NCBI RefSeq assembly: GCF_003387575.1
Contig: NZ_QUAB01000040.1
Coordinates: forward strand, 26,353-90,352
DNA: 64,000 bases
Direction: 5' to 3'
From: Microbacterium bovistercoris
GTDB lineage: Bacteria > Actinomycetota > Actinomycetes > Actinomycetales > Microbacteriaceae
Part shown: positions 31,251 to 40,014 of the stretch, piece by piece
Numbering within the stretch: the stretch's first letter is position 1
Layout: every line of letters starts with the position of its first letter
Program-made: the position numbers and the translations under genes
The notes under the pieces: generated by a model
The model's input: only the letters and a program-made list of their open reading frames with translations
Database searches by the model: none
Told to the model about the DNA's origin: nothing

Positions 31251-32573
31251 GTGGCTCTCTCACGCGCAACCATCAGGAAGTCCCTCGCTCTCGGTGCGAT
31301 CCTCGCGCTCGGCGCGGGGCTGGCCGCCTGCAGCGGCGGCAACTCCGGCGGCGGCAGCGTCGGCGCCGACGGCAAGGCGACCGTGGTCTGGTCGACCTGG
31401 GGCTCGGCCGACGAGCTCACCCGCTACAAGGAGTTCAACAAGGAATTCATGGAGCGGCACCCCGACATCACCGTCAAGTTCCAGCCGGTGGCCGGCTACG
31501 GCGACTACCACTCCAAGCTGCTCGCGCAGCTGACCAGCAACACGGCGCCGGATGTCTTCTACGTCGGTGACGACATGGTCGGCCAGTTCGTCGACTCCAA
31601 GCGCCTCATGCCGATGAAGAAGCTGATGGAGTCCGACGCCAGCGAGACCAAGCCCGACGACTTCTTCCCGGGCCTGTTCGGCGCCGCCGAGAAGGACGGC
31701 GAGTACTACGCCGCCCCCAACGACTCCAACCCCGACGTGCTCTGGTACGACAAGGAGGCGCTGAAGGCCGCCGGTGTCACCGAGGACCCCGCCACCCTGG
31801 CCGAGAGCGGCGAGTGGACCACCGACAAGTTCCTCGAGATGAACGAGAAGCTGCACGATGCGGGCCTCATCGGCTCGATGTACTGGAACTACTGGGCCAC
31901 CCACTGGAGCTGGCTGAAGTCCCAGGGCGCCGAAGACCCGTACAACGAGGCCGGCGAGTTCACCGCGAACAAGGACGACAAGACCGTCGAGCTGATGCAG
32001 CAGCTGGGCGACCTGTTCCAGAGCAAGACGTTCGTCGTCGCCGACACCATGCCCGAGACCGCGGGCGCCGACAGCCAGTTCGTCACCCACAAGGCCGGCT
32101 TCTTCGTGCAGGGCCGCTACACGATCGGCTCGCTCGAGGCCGCCGACGTGAAGAACGACTCCTACGACATCGTGCGCTGGCCGACCCCCGACGGTGAGGC
32201 CGCGCCGACCGGCGTGGCGACGAGCTTCCTCGCGATGAACGGCAAGACCAAGGTGAAGGACGCCGCGTTCACCTTCTGGACCGAGTACCTGAGCGCCGAG
32301 GGTCAGACCTTCCGCCTGCAGGGCGGCGGCAACGCCGTCCCGTCGATCAAGGGCGCGGACGACGTCGTGCTCGAGGAGGACTACCCGGCGCACGCCCAGA
32401 CCTTCCTCGACATGCGCGACATCGGCTTCGAGGACTACGCGGCCGAGGCCCGCGTGCCCGGCCTGCCGGTCGCGATCGCCGAGGAGTTCCAGAAGCTCTA
32501 CGAGGGCAAGGAAGATGCGCAGACCGCACTGGACAACGCCGCCGAGCTGGTGAAGAAGCGTTCGGCCGAGTGA
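31251..32573 (+). CDS. CUT1 sugar ABC importer, substrate-binding lipoprotein
   Basis: Lipoprotein of 440 residues; lipobox LAAC (Cys27), SBP family 1. It begins KATVVWSTWGSADELTRYKEF, the usual first strand of MalE-like proteins, and contains DVFYVGDDMVGQFVDSKRL, and FFVQGRYTIGSLEA near the hinge. The GTG was chosen because AAAGAGGTG lies six bases upstream and a signal peptide starts there. No MsmK-type ATPase is encoded in the operon, so a shared ATPase elsewhere must energise it. First gene of a four-gene operon ending with a GH63-like hydrolase. Confidence 0.93.
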   Translation: MALSRATIRKSLALGAILALGAGLAACSGGNSGGGSVGADGKATVVWSTWGSADELTRYKEFNKEFMERHPDITVKFQPVAGYGDYHSKLLAQLTSNTAPDVFYVGDDMVGQFVDSKRLMPMKKLMESDASETKPDDFFPGLFGAAEKDGEYYAAPNDSNPDVLWYDKEALKAAGVTEDPATLAESGEWTTDKFLEMNEKLHDAGLIGSMYWNYWATHWSWLKSQGAEDPYNEAGEFTANKDDKTVELMQQLGDLFQSKTFVVADTMPETAGADSQFVTHKAGFFVQGRYTIGSLEAADVKNDSYDIVRWPTPDGEAAPTGVATSFLAMNGKTKVKDAAFTFWTEYLSAEGQTFRLQGGGNAVPSIKGADDVVLEEDYPAHAQTFLDMRDIGFEDYAAEARVPGLPVAIAEEFQKLYEGKEDAQTALDNAAELVKKRSAE

Positions 32574-32574
32574 C

Positions 32575-33537
32575 ATGTCGGCAGTACTGACTGACGGGGG
32601 GATGCCGCAGGCCACGCCTGCGGCATCCGCCCCCGTGATGCGCAAGGAGGCGGCGTGGCGCCGCCGCGACCGACGCTGGGGGTACTTCTTCGTCGCCCCG
32701 CAGCTGGTCGGCATGTTCCTGTTCGTGGTCGTCCCGTTCGCGGCGAGCCTCGTGCTCGCGTTCGCGCGCTGGGACGGCCTGACCGACCTGGAGTGGGTCG
32801 GCTTCTCGAACTTCACCTCGCAGTTCCAGGACGAGCTGCTGTGGCGCTCGATCCTGAACACCCTCATCATCGCCGCCATCACCGTTCCGATCGGTCTCGG
32901 CCTCGCGGTGATGGTCGCGGTGGCGCTGGAGAAGCTGAAGACCCGCACTCTCTACCTGATGCTGTTCTTCGCCCCGGTGATGACCTCCACGGTCGCCATC
33001 GCGATGATCTGGCAGCAGATGTTCCGTTCCGACGGCGTGATGTCGGCGTTCATCTCCCGGGTGTTCGGCATCGCCCCTCCCGCCTGGCTGGAAGACCCGA
33101 AGCTCGCCCTGATCGCCGTGTGCATCGTGGCGATCTGGTCCTCGCTCGGCCTGAACGTGATCATCTTCCTGGCCGGCTTGCAGAACATCTCGCCCTCGGT
33201 CATCGAGGCCGCGCGCATCGACGGCGCGGGCGCCTGGCGTCTCTTCTGGAGCATCCGCCTGCCGCTGCTCTCGCCGATCATGTTCTTCTCGTCGGTGATC
33301 GCCTTCATCTCCTCGCTGCAGACCTTCGACATCGTCTACGTGCTGGTCTCCGGCGGCGGCCCCGACAACGCCACGCGCACGATCGTGTACCACATCTACG
33401 ACCTCGGCTTCGGGCGCTTCGAGTTCGGCCCGTCGAGCGCGGCATCCATCATCCTGCTGATCCTGACGCTGATCATCACCGCGATCCAGTTCGGCGCGCA
33501 GAAGAAGTTCGTGCACTACGAGGACGACCCCGAATGA
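32575..33537 (+). CDS. CUT1 sugar ABC importer permease (MalF/LacF-like)
   Basis: Permease of 320 residues; six helices after a 35-residue cytosolic tail (RRRDRRWGYFFVAPQLVGMF). The EAA coupling loop reads IEAARIDGAGAWRLFWSIRLPLLSP, and the C-terminus has IVYHIYDLGFGRFEFGPSSAAS as in lactose/raffinose-type permeases. The gene starts one base after the binding-protein stop and overlaps the next permease by four bases. Confidence 0.94.
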   Translation: MSAVLTDGGMPQATPAASAPVMRKEAAWRRRDRRWGYFFVAPQLVGMFLFVVVPFAASLVLAFARWDGLTDLEWVGFSNFTSQFQDELLWRSILNTLIIAAITVPIGLGLAVMVAVALEKLKTRTLYLMLFFAPVMTSTVAIAMIWQQMFRSDGVMSAFISRVFGIAPPAWLEDPKLALIAVCIVAIWSSLGLNVIIFLAGLQNISPSVIEAARIDGAGAWRLFWSIRLPLLSPIMFFSSVIAFISSLQTFDIVYVLVSGGGPDNATRTIVYHIYDLGFGRFEFGPSSAASIILLILTLIITAIQFGAQKKFVHYEDDPE

Positions 33538-34475
33538 GCATCACGAACCCCTCCCTCACCGACGGCGCGATGCTGCCGGCCACCGACTCGACCATCGCGC
33601 TGGTCGCGCCGGGAAAGAAGCAGCGGCGGCGCCCCACCGGCGGCGGCAGGCGCCGCAGCGGCAACATCGTGCTGCACGTCCTGCTGATCCTCGCCGGCCT
33701 GTCGATGGTCTTCCCGTTCATCTGGATGCTGCTCACGTCCTTCAAGACGCTGCCGCAGCTGCTGAAGGATCCGCTGTCGTTCTTCCCGAGTCCGTGGACC
33801 AGTGAGAACTACGTCGAGGCCTGGAACGCGGTGCCGTTCGGGCAGGCCTACCTGAACAGCGCGTACATCACGATCCTGGTCGTGGTCGGCACGCTGATCA
33901 CTGCGTCGATGGCCGGGTACGCGTTCGCGCGCATCCGCTTCAAGGGCAGCAAGGCGCTGTTCATCATCTTCCTCGCGACGCAGATGATCCCCTCGCAGGT
34001 CACGCTGATCCCGTTCTACCTGCTCATGACGCAGTTCGGATGGGTGGACTCGCACCTCGCGCTGATCGTGCCGGGCATGATCGCGAACCCGTTCGCGGTG
34101 TTCCTGATGCGGCAGTTCGTGCTGGGCCTGCCGAAGGAGCTCGAGGAGGCCGCGCTGGTGGACGGCGCCGGACGCTGGCGCATCTTCTGGAACATCGTGC
34201 TGCCCAACCTCAAGCCCGGTCTGGCGGCGCTCGCGATCATCACGGCGCTCGGAGTCTGGAACGCGTTCCTGTTCCCGCTCGTGCTGCTGAACACGCCGGA
34301 CCTGTTCACCGTGCCGCTGCTGCTGACCTCGTTCCAGAGCCAGTTCGGCTCGATCAACTACGGACTCGTGATGGCGGCGTCCGCGATCGCGACCGTGCCG
34401 ATGCTGATCGTGTTCGTGATCGGCCAGCGCAAGATCCTCAACAGCATGGCCGCCTCGGGACTGGGGGGACGATGA
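33534..34475 (+). CDS. CUT1 sugar ABC importer permease (MalG/LacG-like)
   Basis: Permease of 313 residues with an unusually long basic N-terminal tail (KKQRRRPTGGGRRRSGN) before helix 1. The EAA loop is LEEAALVDGAGRWRIFWNIVLPNLKP. The family end motif GLVMAASAIATVPMLIVFVIGQRKIL is present. Four-base overlaps on both sides couple it to the partner permease and to the glycosidase. Confidence 0.94.
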   Translation: MSITNPSLTDGAMLPATDSTIALVAPGKKQRRRPTGGGRRRSGNIVLHVLLILAGLSMVFPFIWMLLTSFKTLPQLLKDPLSFFPSPWTSENYVEAWNAVPFGQAYLNSAYITILVVVGTLITASMAGYAFARIRFKGSKALFIIFLATQMIPSQVTLIPFYLLMTQFGWVDSHLALIVPGMIANPFAVFLMRQFVLGLPKELEEAALVDGAGRWRIFWNIVLPNLKPGLAALAIITALGVWNAFLFPLVLLNTPDLFTVPLLLTSFQSQFGSINYGLVMAASAIATVPMLIVFVIGQRKILNSMAASGLGGR

Positions 34476-36112
34476 GCTTCGCCGAACTCGCCGGTCGTCA
34501 CCTCGACCTGGTCACCGCCCCGTTCACGCTGCCGAAGTCGCGCATCCTCGTCTTCCGGGATGAGGATGCCGCAGACGGCACGCTGCGCGTGCACACCTCG
34601 GAGTACGAGCGGTGGCTGGACGACTGCCGCGTGCTCGACGGGCTCGCGGTGCTGGATGCGGCGGGCGCGGTGCTGCCGGTGACCGACGTGCTCCCGCATC
34701 GGATCGCCTTCGGTGACGTCGCGTCCCTGACCTTCGACGGGCCGGGGGCGCTGAGCCTCGCAGGCTCGGCCGGAACGCGCGTGCGGCTCAGGTTCCCGGA
34801 CGGCCGCGTCGAGGAGCATCCGCTCGACTCCGGCATCCGGCTCGAGGTCGCGGCCGACCGATCCGTGACCGCGTCGGACGGCGACCACGCCGCCGCACTC
34901 GCCTCCTGCGAGGCGCAGTGGGATGCCTGGTTCACGAAGTGCCCGGTCGTCCGCGACGACCTGCAGCAGATGGCCGCGTTCTGCTGGTGGGTGCTCGGGG
35001 CGAACATCGTCTCGCTGCCCTCGCTGGGCGACGCCCGCGGGGTGGTGCCGTCGAAGATCGGCTATGTCGGCGTGTGGCAGTGGGACGCGTACTTCATCGC
35101 GGTCGGTCTGCGGCACGGCGACCCCGAGCTCGCCCGCGAGCAGCTCGACATCGCCTTCCGGTTCCCGAGAGCGGACGGGCAGCTGCCCGACGTCGTGCAT
35201 GAGCTCGGGGTGCTGGCCACCAGCGACGACCTGCCCGAAGGCGACCGCGCCAAGCTGCGTCGCACCGGCTCCGCGGTCGCCGACCCCACCGCTCCGGTGC
35301 CGCTGACCAAGCCGCCGCTCGCGGCCTGGGCGCTGCGCAAGGTGCTCGAGGCCGAGGACGCTCCGGACTGGGCTCGCGCCCAGCTCGCGACGATCATCCG
35401 CTCGCAGGACTGGTGGTTCGCGGGCTCGGATCTCGACGGCGACGGGATGCCGGAGTACGGGCATCCGTACTCGTCGGGTCTGGATGACAGCCCGATCTTC
35501 GACGGGCCGATCCCGACTGCGGCTCCCGACCTGGGCGCCTACCTGGTGCAGCAGGACCGCGAGATCGCGGGGTTGCTCGCCCGCTACGAGCCGGAAGCCG
35601 ACACCGCCCCGTTCCTGGAGCGCTCCGCGCGCACCGAGCAGCTGCTGCACGGGATGTGGGACGACGACCTCGGCCGCTTCCTCGCCTTCGGCGACGGCCA
35701 GCGCATCGAAAGCGACACCGTGGTGGGGCTCATGCCGCTGCTCACCGGCACGCTGCCGGACGGCATTCGCGACGCCCTGCACGGTGCCATCGACGACCCG
35801 GCGCGCTTCGGTCTGGAGTGGGGCCTGCCGACGGTCGCGGCGTCCGACCCGGACTTCTCGCCGGAGCGGATGTGGCGGGGGCCGATCTGGATCAACACCG
35901 CGGCGCTCATCGCCGAAGGGCTGGAATCGTCCGGATACCCGGAGCGCGCACGCGCGCTGCGCGAGCAGACCGTGCGCCTGGTGGTGCACGGCGGCGGCCC
36001 GCACGAGTACTACAACCCGCGCACGGGCTTCAAGGCCGAGCGGGCGACGACCGCCTTCGGGTGGTCCGCCGCCTGGTTCCTCGACCTCGCGGTCATGCTC
36101 AGCGAGGACTGA
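34472..36112 (+). CDS. MGH1/GH63-like (alpha/alpha)6-barrel glycoside hydrolase
   Basis: Cytosolic protein of 546 residues. An N-terminal beta-rich region (1-150) precedes an (alpha/alpha)6 barrel with the GH63/mannosylglycerate-hydrolase pattern: GVWQWDAYFIAVGLRHGDPELAR, MPEYGHPYSSGLDDSPIFDG (candidate catalytic Asp), FSPERMWRGPIWINTAAL and FKAERATTAFGWSAA near the end. Relatives hydrolyse mannosyl- or glucosylglycerate, or process alpha-glucosides and alpha-mannosides. The ATGA overlap with the permease gene implies it acts on what the importer brings in. Exact specificity cannot be read from sequence, and the neighbouring D-2-hydroxyacid dehydrogenase is only suggestive of a glycerate-bearing product. 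Confidence 0.82.
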   Translation: MSFAELAGRHLDLVTAPFTLPKSRILVFRDEDAADGTLRVHTSEYERWLDDCRVLDGLAVLDAAGAVLPVTDVLPHRIAFGDVASLTFDGPGALSLAGSAGTRVRLRFPDGRVEEHPLDSGIRLEVAADRSVTASDGDHAAALASCEAQWDAWFTKCPVVRDDLQQMAAFCWWVLGANIVSLPSLGDARGVVPSKIGYVGVWQWDAYFIAVGLRHGDPELAREQLDIAFRFPRADGQLPDVVHELGVLATSDDLPEGDRAKLRRTGSAVADPTAPVPLTKPPLAAWALRKVLEAEDAPDWARAQLATIIRSQDWWFAGSDLDGDGMPEYGHPYSSGLDDSPIFDGPIPTAAPDLGAYLVQQDREIAGLLARYEPEADTAPFLERSARTEQLLHGMWDDDLGRFLAFGDGQRIESDTVVGLMPLLTGTLPDGIRDALHGAIDDPARFGLEWGLPTVAASDPDFSPERMWRGPIWINTAALIAEGLESSGYPERARALREQTVRLVVHGGGPHEYYNPRTGFKAERATTAFGWSAAWFLDLAVMLSED

Positions 36113-36125
36113 GCCGCGGTCGACA

Positions 36126-36156
36126 GATGCCCCTCCGGATGATCCGGAGGGGCATC
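36126..36156 (+). terminator. Strong terminator of the first CUT1 operon
   Basis: Perfect 14-bp stem GATGCCCCTCCGGA / TCCGGAGGGGCATC with loop TGA, followed by TTCG. Confidence 0.85.
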
Positions 36157-36200
36157 TTCGCGTCTGGGGAGGGGTGTTGTCCACGTCAACATCCGTGTAC

Positions 36201-36215
36201 TGTATGCAATATCCA
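36201..36215. promoter_or_regulatory. Shared operator, degenerate copy 3
   Basis: TGTAT-GCAAT-ATCCA keeps the TGTAT-N5-ATNCA form of the GntR-type site, with one mismatch in the right arm. It precedes the second CUT1 operon; a weak TTGTCC (36177-36182) lies upstream. Confidence 0.5.
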
Positions 36216-36236
36216 GTTTGTGACGAGGAGGTCAGG

Positions 36237-37553
36237 ATGAAGCGACGCGGAATGCTTGCGGTAGCTGTCTCGGCGACGGTGGCCATCGCCCTGTCGGGCT
36301 GTGCGTTCGGAGGCGGCGCCCCCGCCGGCGACGGCAAGGCGCTCGAGAAGGACGGCGGCGCCACCGGCGAGATCACCATCTGGTCCTGGGATGTCGCGGC
36401 CACGGCGCTCAAGCGCCTCGCCGCCGACTACGAGAAGGACCACGAGGGCGTCACGATCAAGGTCGTCGACATCGGCTACGACAACGCCTACGACAAGATC
36501 TCGGTCGGCCTGCAGGCCGGGACCGGCCTGCCCGACATGATCACGCTCGAGACCGACAAGAACCAGAGCTACATCACCCAGTTCCCGAAGGGCTTCACCG
36601 ACCTCTCGCCGGTGTTCGGCGACGACAAGGCCGACTTCGACCCGTTCAAGTGGGACACCGGCACCGACGAGGACGGCAAGCTGCGCATGGCGCCGTGGGA
36701 CTCCGGCACGGTCGGGCTGTTCTACCGCACCGACTACTTCGAGCAGGCCGGCGTCGATCCGGCATCCGTCGCGACCTGGGACGACCTCGTCGCCGCGGGC
36801 GAGACGATCAAGGCGAAGCTCGGCAAGACGCTGCTGACGGCCGACCTGTCGGCCGGCGGCCCGTTCTCGATGATGCTGCAGCAGCAGGGCCAGGGCCTGT
36901 TCAACGCCGACGGCGAGATCACGGTCAACACCCCGGAGGCCGTCGAGACCCTCACACTGCTGCAGGAGATGCAGCAGAAGGGCCTGATCAAGAACGCCAA
37001 GGGCTGGGACGCCAGCGTCACCAGTGCGAAGGACGGCGACTCGGCCGTCACGCCAGAGGCCGTCTGGTGGATCGGCACGCTCGAGGGCGAGGCGCCGGAG
37101 CTCTCGGGCAAGTACGCCGTGCGCGACCTGCCGGTGTTCGCCGACGGCGGCGCTCCCACGTCCAACAACGGCGGTTCGGGCCTCGCCATCCCCACGCAGG
37201 CGAAGAACCCGCAGCTCGCGGCCGACTTCATGGACTTCGTGCTCGCCGACGACGACAACCAGGCGAGCATGATGAAGGAGGAGGGGCTGTTCCCCGCCTA
37301 CCTGCCGGCGCTGCAGTCGGACTACTTCCAGCAGCCGAGCGAGTACTTCGGCGGGCAGACGGTCTTCCAGACCTTCGCCGACCTCACGCCGCAGATCCCG
37401 TCGATCACGTTCACGTCCGACCAGTCGGTCGCCGCGGACGCGGTCTCGAACGCGGTCGCGGCCGCGGTGCTGAACGGCGAGGACCCCAAGAAGGTGCTCG
37501 ACGACGCAGCAGCGCAGATCGCGAACTCGACCGGCCGGAAGATCGCCGGCTGA
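36237..37553 (+). CDS. CUT1 sugar ABC importer, substrate-binding lipoprotein
   Basis: Lipoprotein of 438 residues with lipobox LSGC (Cys22). SBP family 1: EITIWSWDVAATALKRLAADYEK, VVDIGYDNAYDKISVGLQAGTGLPDMITLE, and the conserved GLAIPTQAKNPQLAADFMDFV near the C-terminus. A GAGGAGG site eight bases ahead sets the ATG. It is the first gene of a second importer operon that lacks both an ATPase and a hydrolase, and it may share these with the operon upstream. Similar in size but clearly divergent from the previous binding protein, so the two probably take different sugars. Confidence 0.93.
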   Translation: MKRRGMLAVAVSATVAIALSGCAFGGGAPAGDGKALEKDGGATGEITIWSWDVAATALKRLAADYEKDHEGVTIKVVDIGYDNAYDKISVGLQAGTGLPDMITLETDKNQSYITQFPKGFTDLSPVFGDDKADFDPFKWDTGTDEDGKLRMAPWDSGTVGLFYRTDYFEQAGVDPASVATWDDLVAAGETIKAKLGKTLLTADLSAGGPFSMMLQQQGQGLFNADGEITVNTPEAVETLTLLQEMQQKGLIKNAKGWDASVTSAKDGDSAVTPEAVWWIGTLEGEAPELSGKYAVRDLPVFADGGAPTSNNGGSGLAIPTQAKNPQLAADFMDFVLADDDNQASMMKEEGLFPAYLPALQSDYFQQPSEYFGGQTVFQTFADLTPQIPSITFTSDQSVAADAVSNAVAAAVLNGEDPKKVLDDAAAQIANSTGRKIAG

Positions 37554-37554
37554 G

Positions 37555-38523
37555 ATGAGTGTCGCCAGCACGACCCGGAGCCACGGCGAGACCCGCCGCG
37601 GCTCCGGCGCACCGACGGATGCCGGAGGGCCGGACCCCCGGGCGTCCCGATCCAGCCGGCGCTTCGCCGCCCGCATGCACCGGCCGGGCATGTGGTTCGC
37701 CCTGCCCGCCGCCGCGCTGCTGGTGATCTTCTTCGCCTACCCGCTCGCGGTGTCGCTGCTGCAGAGCTTCTTCAAGACCTCGGGCGGGGTGTCGACGTTC
37801 GTCGGGTTCGAGCAGTACGCCCGGATGTTCCGCGACCCGCTCGTGATCAAGAGCCTCGGCAACGCGCTGCTGATCCTCGTGGTGCAGGTGCCGATCATGA
37901 TCGCCCTCGCGGTCGGCCTCGCGTACCTGCTGAACCAGGCGTGGCTGCGGTTCCGCTCCGGTTTCCGGCTGATCACGTTCCTTCCCGCGATCACCACGCT
38001 GGTCGCGTACTCGGTGGTGTTCCGGGTGATCATGACCACCGACGGCGGCATGCTCAATCAGTTCCTCGCGCTGTTCGGCGCGGGACCGATCGACTGGCTG
38101 AACAACGAGTGGTGGGCGCGCGTCGCGGTTATCGCGTCGATCACCTGGCGCTGGACCGGCTACAACATGGTCATCATCCTCGCGGGCCTGCAGTCCATCC
38201 CCGCCGAACTGTACGAGGCGGCGCGCATCGACGGCGCCGGTCGCTGGCAGACCTTCTGGCACGTCGTCGTGCCCCAACTGCGCCCGGTGCTGATCTTCAC
38301 CACCGTCACGTCGACCATCGGGGCGCTGCAGCTGTTCGACGAGAACTTCATCCTCACCGGCGGCGGTCCGAACAACGCCACCCTGACCCCTGTGCTCTAC
38401 CTCTACAAGATCGGCTTCCAGCAGTTCGACTTCGGGTATGCGAGCGCTCTGGCGTGGATGCTCGTCATCCTCACCGGCATCATCGCGGTGATCCAGTTCC
38501 GCATCATGAGGGAGAAGCCATGA
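37555..38523 (+). CDS. CUT1 sugar ABC importer permease (MalF-like)
   Basis: Permease of 322 residues with a 50-residue Ser/Arg-rich tail before helix 1 (WFALPAAALLVIFFAYPLAVSLLQSF). The EAA loop is YEAARIDGAGRWQTFWHVVVPQLRP, followed by LQLFDENFILTGGGPNNATLTPVLY. One base separates it from the binding-protein gene, and it overlaps the next permease by four. Confidence 0.94.
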   Translation: MSVASTTRSHGETRRGSGAPTDAGGPDPRASRSSRRFAARMHRPGMWFALPAAALLVIFFAYPLAVSLLQSFFKTSGGVSTFVGFEQYARMFRDPLVIKSLGNALLILVVQVPIMIALAVGLAYLLNQAWLRFRSGFRLITFLPAITTLVAYSVVFRVIMTTDGGMLNQFLALFGAGPIDWLNNEWWARVAVIASITWRWTGYNMVIILAGLQSIPAELYEAARIDGAGRWQTFWHVVVPQLRPVLIFTTVTSTIGALQLFDENFILTGGGPNNATLTPVLYLYKIGFQQFDFGYASALAWMLVILTGIIAVIQFRIMREKP

Positions 38524-39416
38524 CCACGCAGCTGATCACGACCGGACGTGAGCGGCGGAGCGGGATGCCGGATCGTCGGCGCGGCGAGCCGCTGGCGCGG
38601 CGCATCATCCTGCGCAGCCCGGTATATCTGGTGCTGATCATCGCGAGCGCACTCGCGCTGATCCCGTTCCTGTGGATGGTCATCGCGTCGACGCACAAGA
38701 CCAGCGACCTCTTCGTCACGCCGCTGCCGCTGCTGCCCGGCGGGGAGTTCTGGGCGAACCTCGGCCGGCTGCAGGAGACCATCGGCTTCGGTCAGGTGAT
38801 GCTCAACAGCGTGCTGGTCGCCGTGATCTACACGGTGTTCAGCTCGATCGTCAGCATCATGGCCGGATACGGCCTGGCCACGTACCGGTTCCGCGGTCGC
38901 GGCGTGCTGCTCGGCGTGATCCTCGTGACGATGATGATCCCGATGCAGGTGCTGCTGGTGCCGCTGTTCCAGATGATGGCCAGTGCGGGGCTGATCGACA
39001 CCTATCAGGCGCTGATCATTCCGTTCCTCGCGAACGCGTTCGGCATCTTCCTCATGCGGCAGGGGTTCCTGGACTTCCCGACGACCCTCATCGAGGCGGC
39101 GCGCATCGACGGGGCATCCGAGCTGCGCACGTTCTACCGGATCGTGCTGCCGGTGGCCCGCCCGCAGATCGCGGCGCTGATCATCTACACGTTCATCAGC
39201 CAGTGGAACTCGTTCATCTGGCCGCTGCTCATGCTGAACAGCGAGGACAAGTACACGATCCCGGTGGCGCTGAACACGATGATCGGCCTGAGCCGGGTGG
39301 ACTACTCCGGGCTGATGCTGGGTTCGCTGCTGGCCACGCTGCCGCTGTTCATCCTGTTCCTGGTGTTCCAGAAGCAGTTCGTCGCCGGCCTGCTCGGGGG
39401 TGCGGTCAAGGGCTGA
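38520..39416 (+). CDS. CUT1 sugar ABC importer permease (MalG-like)
   Basis: Permease of 298 residues; helix 1 is VYLVLIIASALALIPFLWMV and the EAA loop IEAARIDGASELRTFYRIVLPVARP. It ends in AGLLGGAVKG, a frequent MalG-type terminus. Its last 11 bases overlap the 3' end of the convergent TetR gene. Confidence 0.94.
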   Translation: MTTQLITTGRERRSGMPDRRRGEPLARRIILRSPVYLVLIIASALALIPFLWMVIASTHKTSDLFVTPLPLLPGGEFWANLGRLQETIGFGQVMLNSVLVAVIYTVFSSIVSIMAGYGLATYRFRGRGVLLGVILVTMMIPMQVLLVPLFQMMASAGLIDTYQALIIPFLANAFGIFLMRQGFLDFPTTLIEAARIDGASELRTFYRIVLPVARPQIAALIIYTFISQWNSFIWPLLMLNSEDKYTIPVALNTMIGLSRVDYSGLMLGSLLATLPLFILFLVFQKQFVAGLLGGAVKG

Positions 39417-39963
39417 CTGCGGCGACTCCGGAGGCCGCGGCGATCTGCTCCGCGCTCGGCGCGGCATCCGGATCGATCAGCCACTGCGCCGCAAGGCCGA
39501 CGAGCGCGGCGTAGCACCGCGCGCCCACCGCGGCGGCGTCGTCGGCGCCGCCGAAGGTGCGGGCCAGCGCCTCCCGGGCGAGGCGCTGGCCTTCGGCGAT
39601 CATCCCCCGGATCTCATCGTCGGCGCGGGCGGAGGAGAGCGACTCGAAGTTCACCGCCCAGAGGTCGCGGTTGGCCTGGATCGACACGATGATGCGCCCC
39701 CAGACGGCGACATCGTCCCGGCGCGCTGCCTCGTCGGCCGGCCGCGCGAGCGCGGCGAAGAGGACGTCGCCCCACTCGCGGTTCAGATCGCGCAGGGCGG
39801 TCGTGAGGAGCTGCTCCTTCGAGCCGAAGTGGTAGTTGATCGAGGCCTGGTTGGCGCCGGATGCCGCGACGAGGTGGCGCACGGTGGTGCGCTCGTACCC
39901 GACGGTCAGCAGACATTCCTTCGCCGCCTTCAGCAGCTTGTCGCGGTTGCTCACGTTCTCCAT
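39406..39963 (-). CDS. TetR-family regulator of an ABC/FtsX module
   Basis: Repressor of 185 residues; helix-turn-helix at about 8-55 (LLKAAKECLLTVGYERTTVRHLVAASGANQASINYHFGSK). The C-terminal domain resembles TetR_C_6-type modules, with LVGLAAQWLIDPDAAPS near the end. It is divergent from an ABC ATPase/permease pair, and a 29-bp palindrome lies in the 51-bp gap, so autoregulation and control of the pair is strongly suggested. It is unrelated to the flanking sugar genes. Confidence 0.9.
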   Translation of the reverse strand: MENVSNRDKLLKAAKECLLTVGYERTTVRHLVAASGANQASINYHFGSKEQLLTTALRDLNREWGDVLFAALARPADEAARRDDVAVWGRIIVSIQANRDLWAVNFESLSSARADDEIRGMIAEGQRLAREALARTFGGADDAAAVGARCYAALVGLAAQWLIDPDAAPSAEQIAAASGVAAVSP

Positions 39964-39969
39964 CCTATG

Positions 39970-39998
39970 ATAAACAATCGTTTACAACGAATGTTTAT
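39970..39998. promoter_or_regulatory. TetR operator between divergent TetR and ABC genes
   Basis: 29-bp dyad with arms ATAAACAATCGTT and AACGAATGTTTAT (one mismatch) around TAC; its left half alone, TAAACAATCGTTTA, is also palindromic. It occupies most of the space between the two starts. Confidence 0.85.
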
Positions 39999-40014
39999 CT
40001 ATCGAGGAGGTCTC

